A stretch of 64,000 nucleotides of DNA from Enoplosus armatus (GCF_043641665.1 NC_092196.1:18259692-18323691), one strand, 5' to 3'. Shown: positions 13,261 through 25,506, counted from the stretch's first letter. The notes: generated by a model from the letters alone, not told the origin. A program made the numbers and translations.

Positions 13261-14943
13261 GGCGGAGGGAGGCTGAGGATTGTTTGAGGATGTTGTGTTG
13301 ACAGTAAAATCAACAACATGATATTTAAAACTGTACTTGCCAACTTTACATGTCAGCAGCTACAAGTGGCAGCTTTCTCTAAAGCTTTTCTCTGAAGTCA
13401 GTAAACTGCCAATAGCCTGCTGATGCATGTTTCCCATGATGGATTAAAGAGGCAAAACACTGGGGAGGCCAGTTTTCTTTGGACCGTGCTCTCACTCACT
13501 GCCGTTCCACTTTTATGTTTTATTTCTTCCCTTCTTGATTTCCTGCCACCAATAATACAAAACTTTTACAGAGGGAACCATATTGGGGCTGAAGTAAGAG
13601 AGATATTCTGTAGAGTTTGACGGGTGGTGTCTTAGTTTTTTACCTTCTTCAAAACCAAAAACACAAGAAAAAGGGGTAAAGACTGGATTAAACAGTGTGT
13701 TTGCTCTAATGTAACCTATAAATGTAAGAAGTAACGCTAAGGTAGAGTTACAATCAGGGCCGAGGAGCTTTTCATATGCATTTATTTTAGTTTTATTGTA
13801 TTGTGTAGTTTTTAATGTGAACAGAATAACATACTGTTTTAGGATACAAACAATAAAGCACATCTAGCCTTGCTGAGCAGCCAAACAGGGTTATGTTAGA
13901 CTAAATAAAATTCCTTATCATGCATATCATACACGGGCTAACAAGCTCTACACGTCTGTATTTACGCATATTTGAGACCCTTTTACAAGATTCCAGTTTT
14001 AAAACGAGTCACGTGGAAACATTAAAAAGTCTTTGTGTGTCTTTTAACTAACTCGTGGAAGCAACGTTAACTTAATTAGCCGTTTAGCTGCAGCTAATCT
14101 GCTTGTGCCAGTCGTCATTTTAGCGTCAAATTCAACAGTCGTTAGCAAGAAATGAGAGGCCTGCAGTTGTCTACCCCTGTCTAAAAATCAAAGACCTATT
14201 GTTTAAAAATGTACTTAACATTTCGACTGCGACTGTTGGACTGTAAAATGCGTAATTTATCATTTATAAGGTGTATTTTACATAAACGTCTGTGGTTGGA
14301 CATGTAGAGATATAAAAAACTACATTTTAGTTCGATGGTTATGATTGTGTACAGAACCATGAATTAAAACATAACTCATCTCACCGTTGGTCAACAGCCA
14401 GCATCGTGTTGTGGTCTGGCTCTTACAGGCAGATGGAGGACGTGTCCTCTCTACCACCCACAACTCTGCAGGACTCAGTGCACAGCATGCTGGGACTCTG
14501 AAAAACCCAGAAATTGTCTCTTTCTCTGTGCACTTTCTAAATTTCCAGTTTCCAGTTCTTCTCCCCAGCCTTGCTCTGTTTGGCTGCTTCGCCTGCAGAA
14601 TAAATAAATACACTTCAGCGCTATCGGTTTTCCATACTGCACAGCTCCCCCAGTCGACAGAAACATGTCAAACCGCGCAAATAAATAGCTCCCCCGTAAC
14701 CCAAATAGTGTAATTGCTCAGATCCTGCGCCCCTGCCTGCTCTCTTCCTGAACATAAGAACCAGCCCAGAAACTCCCGCTGCCCCCACCTGGGCCTGAGA
14801 GCAGGAGACTCTGTCTGCCCCGCGCACTTGAACACCTTCACCTCCACTCACTCAGCCACCCATTTCTGGAGCAAGACAGGGGGGTCCAGTCCACCCATAC
14901 ACCCCATCAACTTCATGTCAAACACTGTGCAACATCAGGCCAA

Positions 14944-15215
14944 ATGAAACTTTAATGATCCCCACAGGGAATTAAAGGGTCATTCCAGCAGCAGATAATA
15001 GGATACAGCAAAAAACATGGAACACATATAATCGCAGACGAATACGAGGGATTAGAGCTACACATCCAGCAATTTGAGCAGAGAAGCAAATTACAGTAAA
15101 TAAAACTGCACAAATTAAAAATAAAAATGATGTAAAATATGATGTGCTAATTGGCAGCAGGCAGTGGTACATGAACATGAGAATGTACACAGCAGGACAA
15201 ATAATACACATGTAC
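14944..15215 (-). mobile_element. Probable LINE 3' end
   Basis: Reverse-complemented, the segment ends CCCTGTGGGGATCATTAAAG then TTTCATTT, which resembles the GGGGATCAATAAAGTT tails of fish Rex-type LINEs. No reverse-transcriptase frame is present, so this is a 5'-truncated fragment. The boundary at 15215 is a guess. Confidence 0.45.
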
Positions 15216-15650
15216 AGTACAACTACATCACAATTATGCCTGATACGGCTATATATCCTTCGTTCACACAGAATGTGCAGATTTGCATCATGGGTACATT
15301 TACGAGCTTGTCAGCTGCAGTGAAACGTAAATAAATGTGAGAGACGACACTCAGTGTGGAGGTAGAAACAGTTAAGCTCACAGACCTTTAACCTTTCTTT
15401 AACTCTGACCGGCGCCTGAACCCAAAACTCACACTTCTCCCCCCGAGTCAGTGCTTTTACTGGTGGGTGCAGCGGTAAACAGAGGGATGTTTCCCCCCTC
15501 GGTGATATTCAATAGGTTCAGTGGAGATAAACTGTGGGGCACAGTAGTTGTATGCACCAGGCTCAGACCTCCAATTGATGACCCCAGAGGCCACAGTAAA
15601 GCAGGTCTGCTCCACTGGACTTCTGTGAGAGAGTGGGATAATTTACCTTC

Positions 15651-15653
<3 letters not shown>

Positions 15654-15707
<54 letters not shown>

Positions 15708-15708
15708 G
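15654..15708. repeat. Compound (GT)n(GA)n microsatellite
   Basis: GT tract to about 15689 followed by GA repeats. Confidence 0.97.
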
Positions 15709-16639
15709 ATGCTCTACAGTTCAAGCTAAGGAAATGAAAAGTGTTTTCAAATGTTTTCACAACCTGGGGGGAGTTTAAGGACCTCGCTAATCACAACCAC
15801 ACGTCCAAAACCCGTTTTGACACAATCCCACACACCTGATGGATAGACGCCTACACACTGGATTACAGTACAACCTGCACTGTGTGAAAACAGAGTTTGC
15901 CAAAGCAAAAGTATCTCATTGACAAATCTGGTTTTGATAAATAATAGTCAAAATTGGCTAACTTGAATTTCCTAGCTGGAGCCTGTAATGTAACATGAAC
16001 TCCTGTACAAAACACCGACCAGCAGCTGAACATAGCTACATGCATTTCCTCCATCACAACTCCTGAATCCCATTTATACCAGCGTCTAATCCGGCCTCTC
16101 TCCTGACTCTCATGAATATTTATGCTTTCCAGTGTGTTTAGATCAGAGTCTGTTACACTGTTATCTCTGGGGGAATGTCCGAGACCTGTAATTGTTTCCA
16201 TCCACGTTCGTGGTGTTTACGTTACAGAGCTTTGCCAGCAAAATAAATGTTTTCTAGACATGTAAACACAGCAGCTAATAGCAGCAAGGATGGTGGTGCA
16301 TGAGTGGTATCACTACATGAGGTAGGTATAGCATAGTAGAATAATGTGGTTAATGAATCTAAAGTTCAAGATTACAACTAAATTCTCACTCTCGTGGCCA
16401 GTGGACACCTCGATGACCTCTTGGTAACATCTTTTACAGGATTAACTAATACATTTGCTGAGGTCATAGTCTGTGCTGCAGGCAGCCTGAAGCACTTCCA
16501 TGTTCCTCTTTACATCAGCATGAACTTCCTGACTCTCCACATGCGCTTCATGCTATAGAAACCAACATTACAGCAGAACACACTCATGAAAGACGGCTGA
16601 CTGTGTTTTTTCTTGTACTGTACACGACCAGTACATTCA

Positions 16640-16760
16640 CAGTGATACTACACTTAAATTAAAGTTACTTGTAGAGTTACTTGTATTTTACTTGAGTATT
16701 TCCATTTTATGCTACATTATATTTTTGCTCCACTGCATGTCAGAGGCATGGATCCATCAC
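16640..16760 (-). mobile_element. hAT-like dispersed repeat end
   Basis: TTTTACTTGAGTATTTCCAT followed by TTTATGCTACATTATA and CTCCACTGCATGTCAGAGG is the terminal sequence of a repeat I recall as very common in percomorph genomes (full copies end in CAGTGGTGGAA). Likely extends to about 16860. Confidence 0.5.
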
Positions 16761-17522
16761 TGGATATGCTAATAAGCAACTGCTAACAAGTTTGTAATAT
16801 CAACTTAAAAGGTGATGATATGTTTTTACAAATTCACTGTATATTATAAACCTGAAAGGAAGAAAAACTATCCATTCCACAGAGACATCGTGTGCTTAAC
16901 AACACATCTGAGTTGAGTTTGAAAATTAGCCACACGTTCAGAAGAAAGGACATTTTCTGCCATTTTTACAGTACGTCCATGCAAAACAAGCCTGTTTTTT
17001 TGGCAGGCGGTTGTCCTGCAGTATTCACTCCGCACCTCCAACCAGCCCAGCACTGCCCCCACCTTGCCCCCTTTAGTGGCACACCCTCCTCTAAAAGCTT
17101 TTTTAATTATGGCAGCCATTAAAGCAGGGCTGGCTCCGGGCTCTGACTGATGGAAGCGTACGCACCACTGCTCCTCTGAGCCCGCCGCATGCTTACATGC
17201 ACTTATATGACCACTCACACACATGTATGTACAGTACATATAAATGCACACACATACGACACGCACACACGTATATAAATGCACTTGTGGATGCAAAATG
17301 GTTTGACCAGACAACCAAACTGATTCTCCTGGCATTAAATCTGTCAAATCATCTTTTTTTAAGTCTGTGTGGCGTGCCCTCATCTACTCGAGAGAGTGGG
17401 AAAGGACAGCAAGAAAAGAGCAGGAGACGGGGAGGATGATGAAGAGAAAGGCAGAGAGGAAGACAGACGAGGAAAAGGGGCAGGAGGGAGCAGAGCTATA
17501 AAACACTGTCTCCCTAAAGAGG

Positions 17523-17524
<2 letters not shown>

Positions 17525-17559
<35 letters not shown>
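17525..17559. repeat. (GT)n microsatellite after a purine-rich stretch
   Basis: GT tract; the preceding 17398-17524 is strongly purine-rich on the + strand. Confidence 0.97.
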
Positions 17560-17562
<3 letters not shown>

Positions 17563-17756
17563 CTTGATTGTTCACATAAAGAATTATGCTAAAAAATAAA
17601 TGCAGGGCTAAAGATAGAAACGGCAGCGCGGCGGACCGTATGACTCATCCATTGAAAACAGATAAGTACACTTTCATTCATCGATCCATTATCATAAAAC
17701 ACAAATGAAAATGGTGACATCATACGCTTGATTAGCTGCTGTCGCCTGAATATAAC

Positions 17757-17774
17757 GGGGGGGGGGGGGGGGGG
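17757..17774. repeat. Poly(G) run, 18 nt
   Basis: Uninterrupted G homopolymer. Confidence 0.95.
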
Positions 17775-20700
17775 TAAATCTAAAGTTTTAGTGCCTCAGA
17801 GCTAGGCAGCTAAAATAAGACGTGTGTGTTTGAGATGTGTAAGTGCTCCCAGGCCAGTTCTACCTGTGTGAATGTGTCTGTGTTTATGGGATCCCAAGGC
17901 TGCCTGGCCTACATAAGACACTAATCCAATTGTCACCGTTCTGAGAGACGTATTCGACCCCAGGGCTTCGCGGGGTCAAGCTCGCTTCCTGTTTGGACCA
18001 ATGGGGAGACTCCATCAGTGGTCTGACAGGCTGCTACAGCCACTCTCGGGTTACACTGCCTGGGTCTGGGAGCCACAGTGCTCCCAGGGGTAGTTCTCGG
18101 AGGTGTCCATATGTGATGTGTGGAAGTAGGGTGGGGTTCTGGGAGGGTCTCGCAGCCACAGAGTTGCAGGCCTACCCACTTCAAAGGGTCCCTGTCCTTC
18201 ATATCCCTGAGGGCACCCTGCTGTTTTCCCTCTGTGACACCCCCAACCGGCTGGCCCACCTCACAATGGTGGATGACGCAAAAAAAAGAAAGCCCTTGAA
18301 GTCGGACACCTTCCCAGCATCCCTGCCTGATGACCTTCCCTGTGTGGCGGATGCACAGAGCATCCCAGCTGATGGTGGCTCCACTTTGATCTACCCTAAA
18401 AGAAACTGTGTAACTCGAGGACGCCACATCAGGACCACAAGACTCCCTCCGATTCAACCATATAGACCATATGGACCAACCTGCTGTGGCTGCTCTATCT
18501 TTTAAAAGGAATATATTATATATAGGTTGAGACATATTGCAGGCCTCTCCGTCATCAGGGAAGAGGACAAAAGAGAAGAAGATACAATGGACACGACAAA
18601 GCCTTACCTGTTCTCTGGGTTGTTATTATGCATGTGAGAGGGTCGGGTGACGAGATGACAGATTTCCATTATGTGATGACTTCTGACGATGTTAGGAGTG
18701 TACGTCCCTCTCTTCTTTGCATTTTCCTGGATCGTGAGATGCAGTCAGTTTAGTTAAAGGTAGTCAGAGTTTACTTTCAATATATTGAAACTTCCACAGA
18801 ACTAAATATTCCATCATTGCAAATCAGAGTCTTCATTTTATTACAAAGTTATATTGCTATTTTACTGCATCCAGTCACAGCACTGCAGGATAACTGAGGA
18901 AAATGTGGACCAGACTTACAAGTTAATGGGCCATAACTCTAAATGCTGCTCATATTCTCCTTTAATCTCACACTTTCCAGGTGATGGGTATGTTAAGCAG
19001 GTCAAACCACCAAAAGGCACCTTCATTAGGGAACTGTGGAGCATGACCTTGTGACACAGCTTTTATTTTTCTCTGTTCCTCAACCAACAGTGATGGCCGT
19101 CACTCATGCTGATTAAGTAAACCCAAGTGTTAATAGATTTCCTTTGGAAGGGCTTCTGACAAAAGAACAAATGTATTCAGGTTGAGCCCCTGAGGCACTC
19201 CGCCGTGATACATGGCTCCAGTAACGGTCCAGGAAATGTTTATGAGCGGGCCGACTGGCTTGTTTAAGATCAGAGGTTACACAAAAAGCCAGATTGGCTT
19301 AAACTGTGTCATTCAATAGACAGAGGGACTTTGAACAAACCCCATCATGCCTCACAGCGGGGAAATCTTAAATTGGCTCTCTGGGCTCCCTGAGATATTT
19401 ATTTTTAGTATTAGATGGAGGTTAAACAGTATAGACAGAGGGAAAGTGCCGAGGCTGACGTCCACTGGTGTTAAGACTGAGTCACTCTCACCCCCCATGT
19501 TGTCAGAACCCAAACAAACAGCAATGCAGCAGTGAGTCACTAACACTTTTAGACACGCCTGGACCCAAACACGAGCCGTGGACCGGTCAGCAGGCAGAGA
19601 CTCACGACTGATCAGAAGCACGTGAACAGATGACGACGTATTCTGGCTGAAACTGTGAAAATGGTTTGCGGATTATTACGGAGATCGTGTGTCATCCAAT
19701 GTGAGCGTAGGTCTACCGTACTGTCTCCTCCGATTAAAACTACCTCCCTGCCGTTTTCTTTCATAACACTTTAAAAGAGGCGCCACTGTGCAGTTGGAAG
19801 TCGCAGTTATTGCAGTGTTGTTTGGTGAAAGCCTGGTTTTAGACTTGATGACAAAGCATTCTTGACATTTTCCAATGGGTTTTCAAAGAGTTTTATAAAA
19901 GGTTTCAGGAATGTTCTCAGCCCACAGAGAAACAACTCTTAACACTTTCTTTTCTGTCAGTCTCTCCTTTCCAAGAAACAACTATAATCTATTTCAACGG
20001 ATCTCATCTGGAAACACTGCTGACAACAACGAGTAATGAAATGAAATTTGGAGTAATAAATTCATCAACTCTGACACTAAATATAAAGGAAACCAGACTA
20101 AAAGTCTACAGCAATGCAAGTGGATCTATGAAGCTGTGATGCTTGAAAACCAAATAGTCAGTCTGTCGTTGATTCTGACCACTAAAGTTCAGCCTGATGA
20201 CCAGACCATGTTGTATCATGTCATTCTGTCAGACTGGCTCAACCCCATGAAGCTTTGGGGAATTTTTCTTTATTCCTCTTGATACATTTCTGTTATTTCT
20301 TCTTCCTGCTTTAGTTTTCGTCATCTCTTCCACATTTTCACTCCTTGCATTTACAAATTCTGATTAAACCATATCTGGATCTTTCTGTTCACATTCCCAG
20401 AGCCACTAGGTCCTTAGGTGCTGCTGTTTAAATGATATTTCAATCCTGTCATTCTGTCTTTCAGACCACCTCCCCAACACCTTGTCATCCATGTTCTGTT
20501 CCACCTGCTGGCTTTCACCACCACCAGGATCTAGACTCCTGCAGGATCCTGTCCTATCTCCTCTCTTCACGGGTTCAGCTTTATGAAGATGCTTCACATC
20601 TATGCAATAGATTGATATTTACATTCATGTTAACAACCATTGGATATTATCATGCTGATGTTTAATGGTGTTGGACAAGTGTCTCTAGATGAGAAGTAGA

Positions 20701-21907
20701 GTAGAAAAGTCTTCATTGTTGTCAAGATATTTCCCTCCAAAGTGTTTGGATGGAACCAGCCTCTGTTCCTGAGTTCCCTTGTCAAGGTCTGGAAGTAATT
20801 CACTCCTCTTCAGTGAGGAAAAAAGAAGGAAAATTATAAAGCTGACAAGTCCCAAATGTGTAACCCTTCCCTCCTGTAACTCAATTAACCCTCTGTGGTA
20901 CATTTAAAGTTCACATCAGATCTCAAGGCGGTGCTAGAAGGAGAATACTCAACTTCAGAAAATGTTTTCAGTGGAAACGAGAGAGAGAAAATACACACAG
21001 GCATTAAAATACAGAAGCCATATTCAAGACTTAATGATTGAACAGTTGATAAGAGAATACTGTGATTATGGGAAAGTAAATGGAAAACTATAGACTTCCT
21101 TTTTCTCAAGGAAGAGGGAGGAAATGAAACATAAAGAAAAGGGGGATCTGCACAGGATTAATGGATCCTGGGTGTGTAGACCTCCCCAGAGCTGGAGATT
21201 TGATTCTCCTCCATCCATCCAAACCTCTTTTCATCCCTCGATCCACATTTAAACCTCCCTTCATCCCCCCAATCCCTTATGTTTCTAGTGCCAGCGTCTG
21301 TCATCACTCCCACTTCCCTCCTGACCTGTTCTCTTATCGTGCCCTGTCCTCTTCTCAAGAAAGACACTGATTAGCAGAGGCCTCGATGACTGACTGCGCT
21401 GTCGCAGGGCAGCTCGTGGAGATTCAATCAGTCCATTGTTAGCTTGAAGTGCCTCGTATATTTATATCTCTGATGATTAAAGATTAAGATGGAGAAGCGG
21501 AGCGGTGGGGAAAAGCTGAGACATAGAAAGAGAAAGTAATTGCTGGTGTTAATCAGGCATTTCTTTACAGTAAATTTCCCCCCTCCCACTATTATTGTAC
21601 TTACAGATGGTGCAGTACATCAGATTGTGTCACACTGAAACAAGATAGAGACTCAAATATGTTCCAGGCTTGAAGCTTGATACTATCTGTACGTCCCAAA
21701 CCAGGAACACCAGCCAGAAATAGACAGATTTCTTTCTTTTCAGCTCATGTGCTCCTCACAACTGAGGAACAAACGCTGACAAGACACCTCGTCCACGTTG
21801 TCAGACATCAGTCTCCCAGGTTTGATGGAAGGTTATTGATATCCAGGCAGGAGGAGTCTGCACAGAGCCAGCGGCGCTCGTCGGCTCCAAGGGGTTTCCT
21901 TTGATTG

Positions 21908-21924
21908 CAGCGCCCCCTGGTGGC
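21908..21924 (-). promoter_or_regulatory. Predicted CTCF binding site
   Basis: The minus strand reads GCCACCAGGGGGCGCTG, which matches the core of the canonical vertebrate CTCF motif essentially perfectly. It lies about 3.5 kb upstream of the neurexophilin start codon. CTCF sites organise chromatin loops and domain boundaries. The motif is visible in sequence; occupancy is inference. Confidence 0.6.
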
Positions 21925-22123
21925 TGCTGGAGTTCAGGATTGTTGCTCACTCTTCAGTCACATCTGGGTACATGTAGCACTTGCACATCTGCATTACATA
22001 TGGTGTGAGATCAATTTGCAAATATAAATATGATCAGCAGCATGACAAAAATGCAAACAAAAAGAAAATTAAGAATTCATATAAGTTTGATTCCTTTGGC
22101 CCCTGAAACGTTGTTCATGGTAT

Positions 22124-23005
22124 TTAAAGGGGCAGTTCACACAAATTACAAGAAACATATTTCCTCACTTACCATCAGTGGTATCCACATATTTTTGGAT
22201 TTATCTCATCTGGTTTTGAGATTTTAGTTGTGCTGCTTAAAGCTTTAAAAAAGTGACTTTCACTCTCTATAATCCTGTGAACTGTTTTTATTGGAACTAT
22301 CTTTTACAGAAGAAATAGTTCCAGTTTCAATGTCCCTCTGAGCCCTTTCAGCTGAATCCACACAGACTTTAGTTGACGTTGTCTGTGTCATCAGCATCAT
22401 GAGGGCTCCAAACACTGTCTGAGTAATGGGACAGCACTTTATTTGATATTATTGAGGCTGATATTTCAGACAATGAACTGGACTGTTTGTTGCTCTCTTC
22501 CTGTTTATAAGAAAAGCCGCCGCCTTCTGTGGGACCAAATTAACATCTTTGAAATACCATCGTGAGAGAAAACAAGTGCATGCAGTGTTGGTTAGTGACG
22601 ATGTCCCTTCACTGACTCCTTCCAATGTTTTTGTTTGTTTGTTTGTTTGTTTTTTACAATGCAGAACTCCACCTTCATCACCACTTTAACCTCATAGTGC
22701 AATGCATTGTGGGTTATTCCCTTGATGGAAGAGTGCAGCGTTGTGGACTTGATGAAAGTGTGTGTAAAGTGCTCAAAAAGTCAACCAGAGACAGATTACC
22801 ATAATCCATAAGAAAACTGCTGACGGATAACTCAGAGTAACAGGGGCTCTGTCTCTTTTAAATGTAAATATGCAACTAAACTAAATCCCCTTCCTTTCTT
22901 CCTTTTATTGTCTCAAAACCTGGACAAATAAAACTACATGCATGTACCACTCGATGTAAGCGGAAACATTGTTTTATTTGACATTTGGGTGAAGTGACCC
23001 TTTAA
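22124..23005. mobile_element. Non-autonomous DNA transposon with TTAA target duplication
   Basis: About 0.88 kb bounded by TTAA on both sides (22124-22127 and 23002-23005). The ends are inverted repeats: AGGGGCAGTTCACACAAAT at 22128-22146 and, reverse-complemented from 22983-23001, AGGGTCACTTCACCCAAAT (16 of 19 identical). No transposase frame remains. A TTAA duplication with short inverted ends is the piggyBac hallmark, so a piggyBac-type MITE is the likely class (inference). The left-end text also resembles repeats I recall from percomorph genomes. Confidence 0.75.
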
Positions 23006-23080
23006 ATGACCTCCATCACCCCTTAGTGCCACCACTGCTGAAGCTTTGCCTCCATCCAGGAGGTGCAGAAGAGACAAAAG

Positions 23081-23095
23081 ACACTAGAGGGCAGC
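23081..23095 (+). promoter_or_regulatory. CTCF-like motif
   Basis: Reads ACACTAGAGGGCAGC on the + strand, close to the CACTAGAGGGCAG version of the CTCF core. It is oriented opposite to the stronger motif at 21908-21924, so the two diverge. Weaker than that site and could be chance. Confidence 0.35.
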
Positions 23096-24898
23096 CAATG
23101 CTCGTCTATAGACCCTGCAGTCCGGGTCTCTGACATCTCACCAGGCTGTCTGTTGCCTGCAGCTCTTCATTCAAACTGAATTATACTGTGAAATAGGATT
23201 ACGTGTCAAGCAATGCAATGATTGAGCACAATTGTTGGGAGTTTGGCAGGAGAGCGGAATAAAAAGGAAATACACAAACACGCATTCCTATTTGTCATGC
23301 TGATGCGAGTCGTCTGTGAAACAACATTAAGATAAGTCGATCCTGGGTGTCAAATGATGGGTATCTTAGCATCCACACTGCTGCTTTTTATTTTTTTTTC
23401 CAAGTGAGTAAAAAATAGCAGCCGCTTGTCTGGCTGTTCCCCAGAGAGTATACAGACTGAGTTATGGCCCTATAATTATGTGCAGGAGTGAAAGTGTGTG
23501 TGTATGAATGAACGTGCTCCGTTTTAAAAGTCGTTTTATTATGGTTGCTGTTTCTTCAGATTGTGGGCCGGGGAGCGGATCTCCCTTTATAGGTTGCTGT
23601 TTCCTCTCCCAGAGAGCTCCCTGATACCCTGGGCAACTGAAGAGGCCGCCTCGAATTATACAGAGACACGTTTAGCGTTTGAAATAATCTAATAAAAAAG
23701 AAAGAGAGAGAGGGAGAGAGAGATCAAGCAACCTCCTAAGTCGATGAGCTCATTCCCATCTTTCATCAGCACCTCCTGCATCATAATGAGCAGTGAATCT
23801 GTATGTGTGCTCAGTCCGATGGGTGGAAGAGAGCAGTCGTCTTGACTTTCCTGGACCCAAACTCTTTGATGTCTCAGTCACTCTGGACTGACGTCTCCCC
23901 CGGTGACCCCTCAGCTCTGACCTTGCACCTTCAGGGGTCGGGTCCCTCAGCATCAGGCCAGTCGAGCCAATTAACCCCGGAACTGAGATCAATTAACCCT
24001 TTTACACCAGCGCAGGCAGATAACACCACATGCATTATTAGCAGGTGAGGGGAAAACCACCAGATCAGAGCGGTTTAAAAGGGTTGATCCAGGACAAAAT
24101 AGCCCTGATTGCAAAGGTTCTGACCTGATGACAGAAAGATACAGATCATCTGTGCTGCTTGTCAGATAGAAGAGAGCTGCAGAGCGGAAAGACACACAGA
24201 GATGGACAGAGCGAGGACAGCTCATCTATGAGTCCAATTAAGCAGGAATGGAGCCGGGGGGACCTGCGCAGTGGTATCTTGCATTTCAGTCCATTAACCT
24301 GCTCCGAATGAACTGTGTGTTACTGGGGAAAGTCTTTATTAATCACACCCCACTGACACCGAGGTGACGGTCACTGCCTCATCGGTGCTCACCGCGTACG
24401 TCGATACTCTTCAGCAGGGCTCCGGATCACTGCCCGGGCCTGTGGGGAGGACAAACAATCACATCGTGAGATGTGACAGCACGCGTGAGGACCAGGATTT
24501 GTGACAAATTCCTGCAGCTGCAATCCTCAGTTTGAACATCCTCAGTTGTGACATGGGAGTTGTGTTTGTTGAGACAAGCACGGTGTGAAAACGGACCAAT
24601 CAATGATTTCACCCACCCGCAGTGATGATTATATTTAATGGCAGGCTTGGTGATGAGAAATGCCCTCAGTGTTTAGGATTAGTGAGGCAGGCTGTTGTGG
24701 GTTGAAAAACGGATGTCAGAAATGGGACTGGAATACAAGTGGAACAGATGTTTATTGTTGTGCTGGTTATTTGTTTTAATTGTTTTTTATTTGATTGAAT
24801 GCAGAATGAATTGAGTGGATGGAATCAGAGAAAGTGGCTGAAAGAGAGAAAGGAGGAGATGCTGGATAGGTGGAGAGAGATAGAGATAAGGGAGGGGG

Positions 24899-24899
<1 letters not shown>

Positions 24900-24950
<51 letters not shown>

Positions 24951-24968
24951 AGAGGGAGAGAGAGAGAG
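24900..24968. repeat. Compound (CA)n(GA)n microsatellite upstream of the promoter
   Basis: CA tract to 24947, then GA-rich repeats; about 0.5 kb before the neurexophilin start codon. Confidence 0.97.
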
Positions 24969-25239
24969 TAGAAACTGTTAAAACGTGTGTTCGCTCTTGC
25001 CAGTCTCAGCATCGCTCAGTTTCTGCAGGAGGCTGCAGCTCAGGATCTCCACTGGCACCGATGACCAGATATGATCAACCCACTTCCCAGTCATCCCAGT
25101 CCACTCTGAGCTGGGATCTCTTCATTTGTTTGCATGGATGATAACAGCCTACCGCATATTCATGGATTTCTCATATCACAACTAATTTGACTCAAACCCG
25201 GGATTGGTGAGAAATAAAAAGAAAAGACAAAAAAGGGGG

Positions 25240-25449
25240 GGGACTCCAAGTGGTTTCCAGCGGGGTTTTTTTAGGTCTGTGGAAGCTGCAGTTCAGCCTG
25301 TCTTGGACATGGGACCGCGCGTCAGCCGAGAGGGATCCGGTGCCGGAGGAAGAGCGTCTTCCTGAAGGAGGAAAAGCCCGTGTGCGGGAGTTTTTTGATT
25401 TTTGTCTTTTGCTGCCGGGGAGGGGGAGCTGTGGGTTTTACGCGCCGGA
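25240..25449 (+). promoter_or_regulatory. Neurexophilin 5' leader and promoter-proximal CpG-rich DNA
   Basis: From about 25308 the DNA becomes clearly richer in G+C and CpG (for example GACCGCGCGTCAGCCGAG and TACGCGCCGG) than the surrounding AT-rich sequence, which fits the start of a neuronal gene with a CpG-type promoter. No convincing TATA box is seen and the transcription start cannot be placed. An ATG in good context (GACATGG) at 25309 opens an 18-codon upstream ORF ending at 25365. The CpG-rich character extends past the exon and recurs near 25890-25925. Confidence 0.45.
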
Positions 25450-25506
25450 ATGATGCGTCCCAACCGCGGCTTCATCCTACTCCTCCTCAACGGAACCGCT
25501 TGTTTG
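25450..25506 (+). CDS. nxph3: Neurexophilin coding exon 1 (signal peptide), nxph3-like
   Basis: Nineteen codons starting ATG ATG CGT and reading MMRPNRGFILLLLNGTACL: a short basic N-terminus followed by a hydrophobic core, typical of a secretory signal peptide. An in-frame TGA at 25396-25398 with no intervening ATG fixes the start at 25450 (the second ATG, at 25453, could also serve). The exon ends TTG before GTAAGG, a strong donor, in phase 0. Exon 2 begins in phase 0 with GTG GCC CTG GGT CAA, so the joined protein runs ...[12 protein letters not shown].... The split between Leu and Val inside the signal peptide is where I recall mammalian NXPH1 and NXPH3 being split. Sequence shows the start, stop and donor; pairing with the distant exon 2 is inference from phase, signal-peptide continuity and family gene structure. 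Signal peptidase cleavage probably falls just after the ALG of exon 2. Confidence 0.82.

Larger units (their letters stand above)
1..25239. other. Upstream non-coding region
   Basis: About 25 kb with no supported coding exon. Open frames present are short, lack recognisable domains and often run through simple repeats. Apart from the repeats and elements listed separately, the sequence is unremarkable intergenic DNA with a few AT-rich, TAAT-rich blocks (2030-2240, 7860-8160, 9860-10080, 10258-10430, 23160-23700) that look like candidate regulatory elements. Confidence 0.65.

Noticed and set aside
14084..14097. Perfect 14-bp palindrome TTAGCTGCAGCTAA
   Set aside because: Real, but short palindromes of this length occur by chance in a window of this size and nothing around it suggests function.
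25250..25453. 67-codon open frame ending across the neurexophilin start codon
   Set aside because: It begins at GTG and contains no ATG, so it is not a credible upstream ORF; the ATG-initiated one at 25309 is in a different frame.
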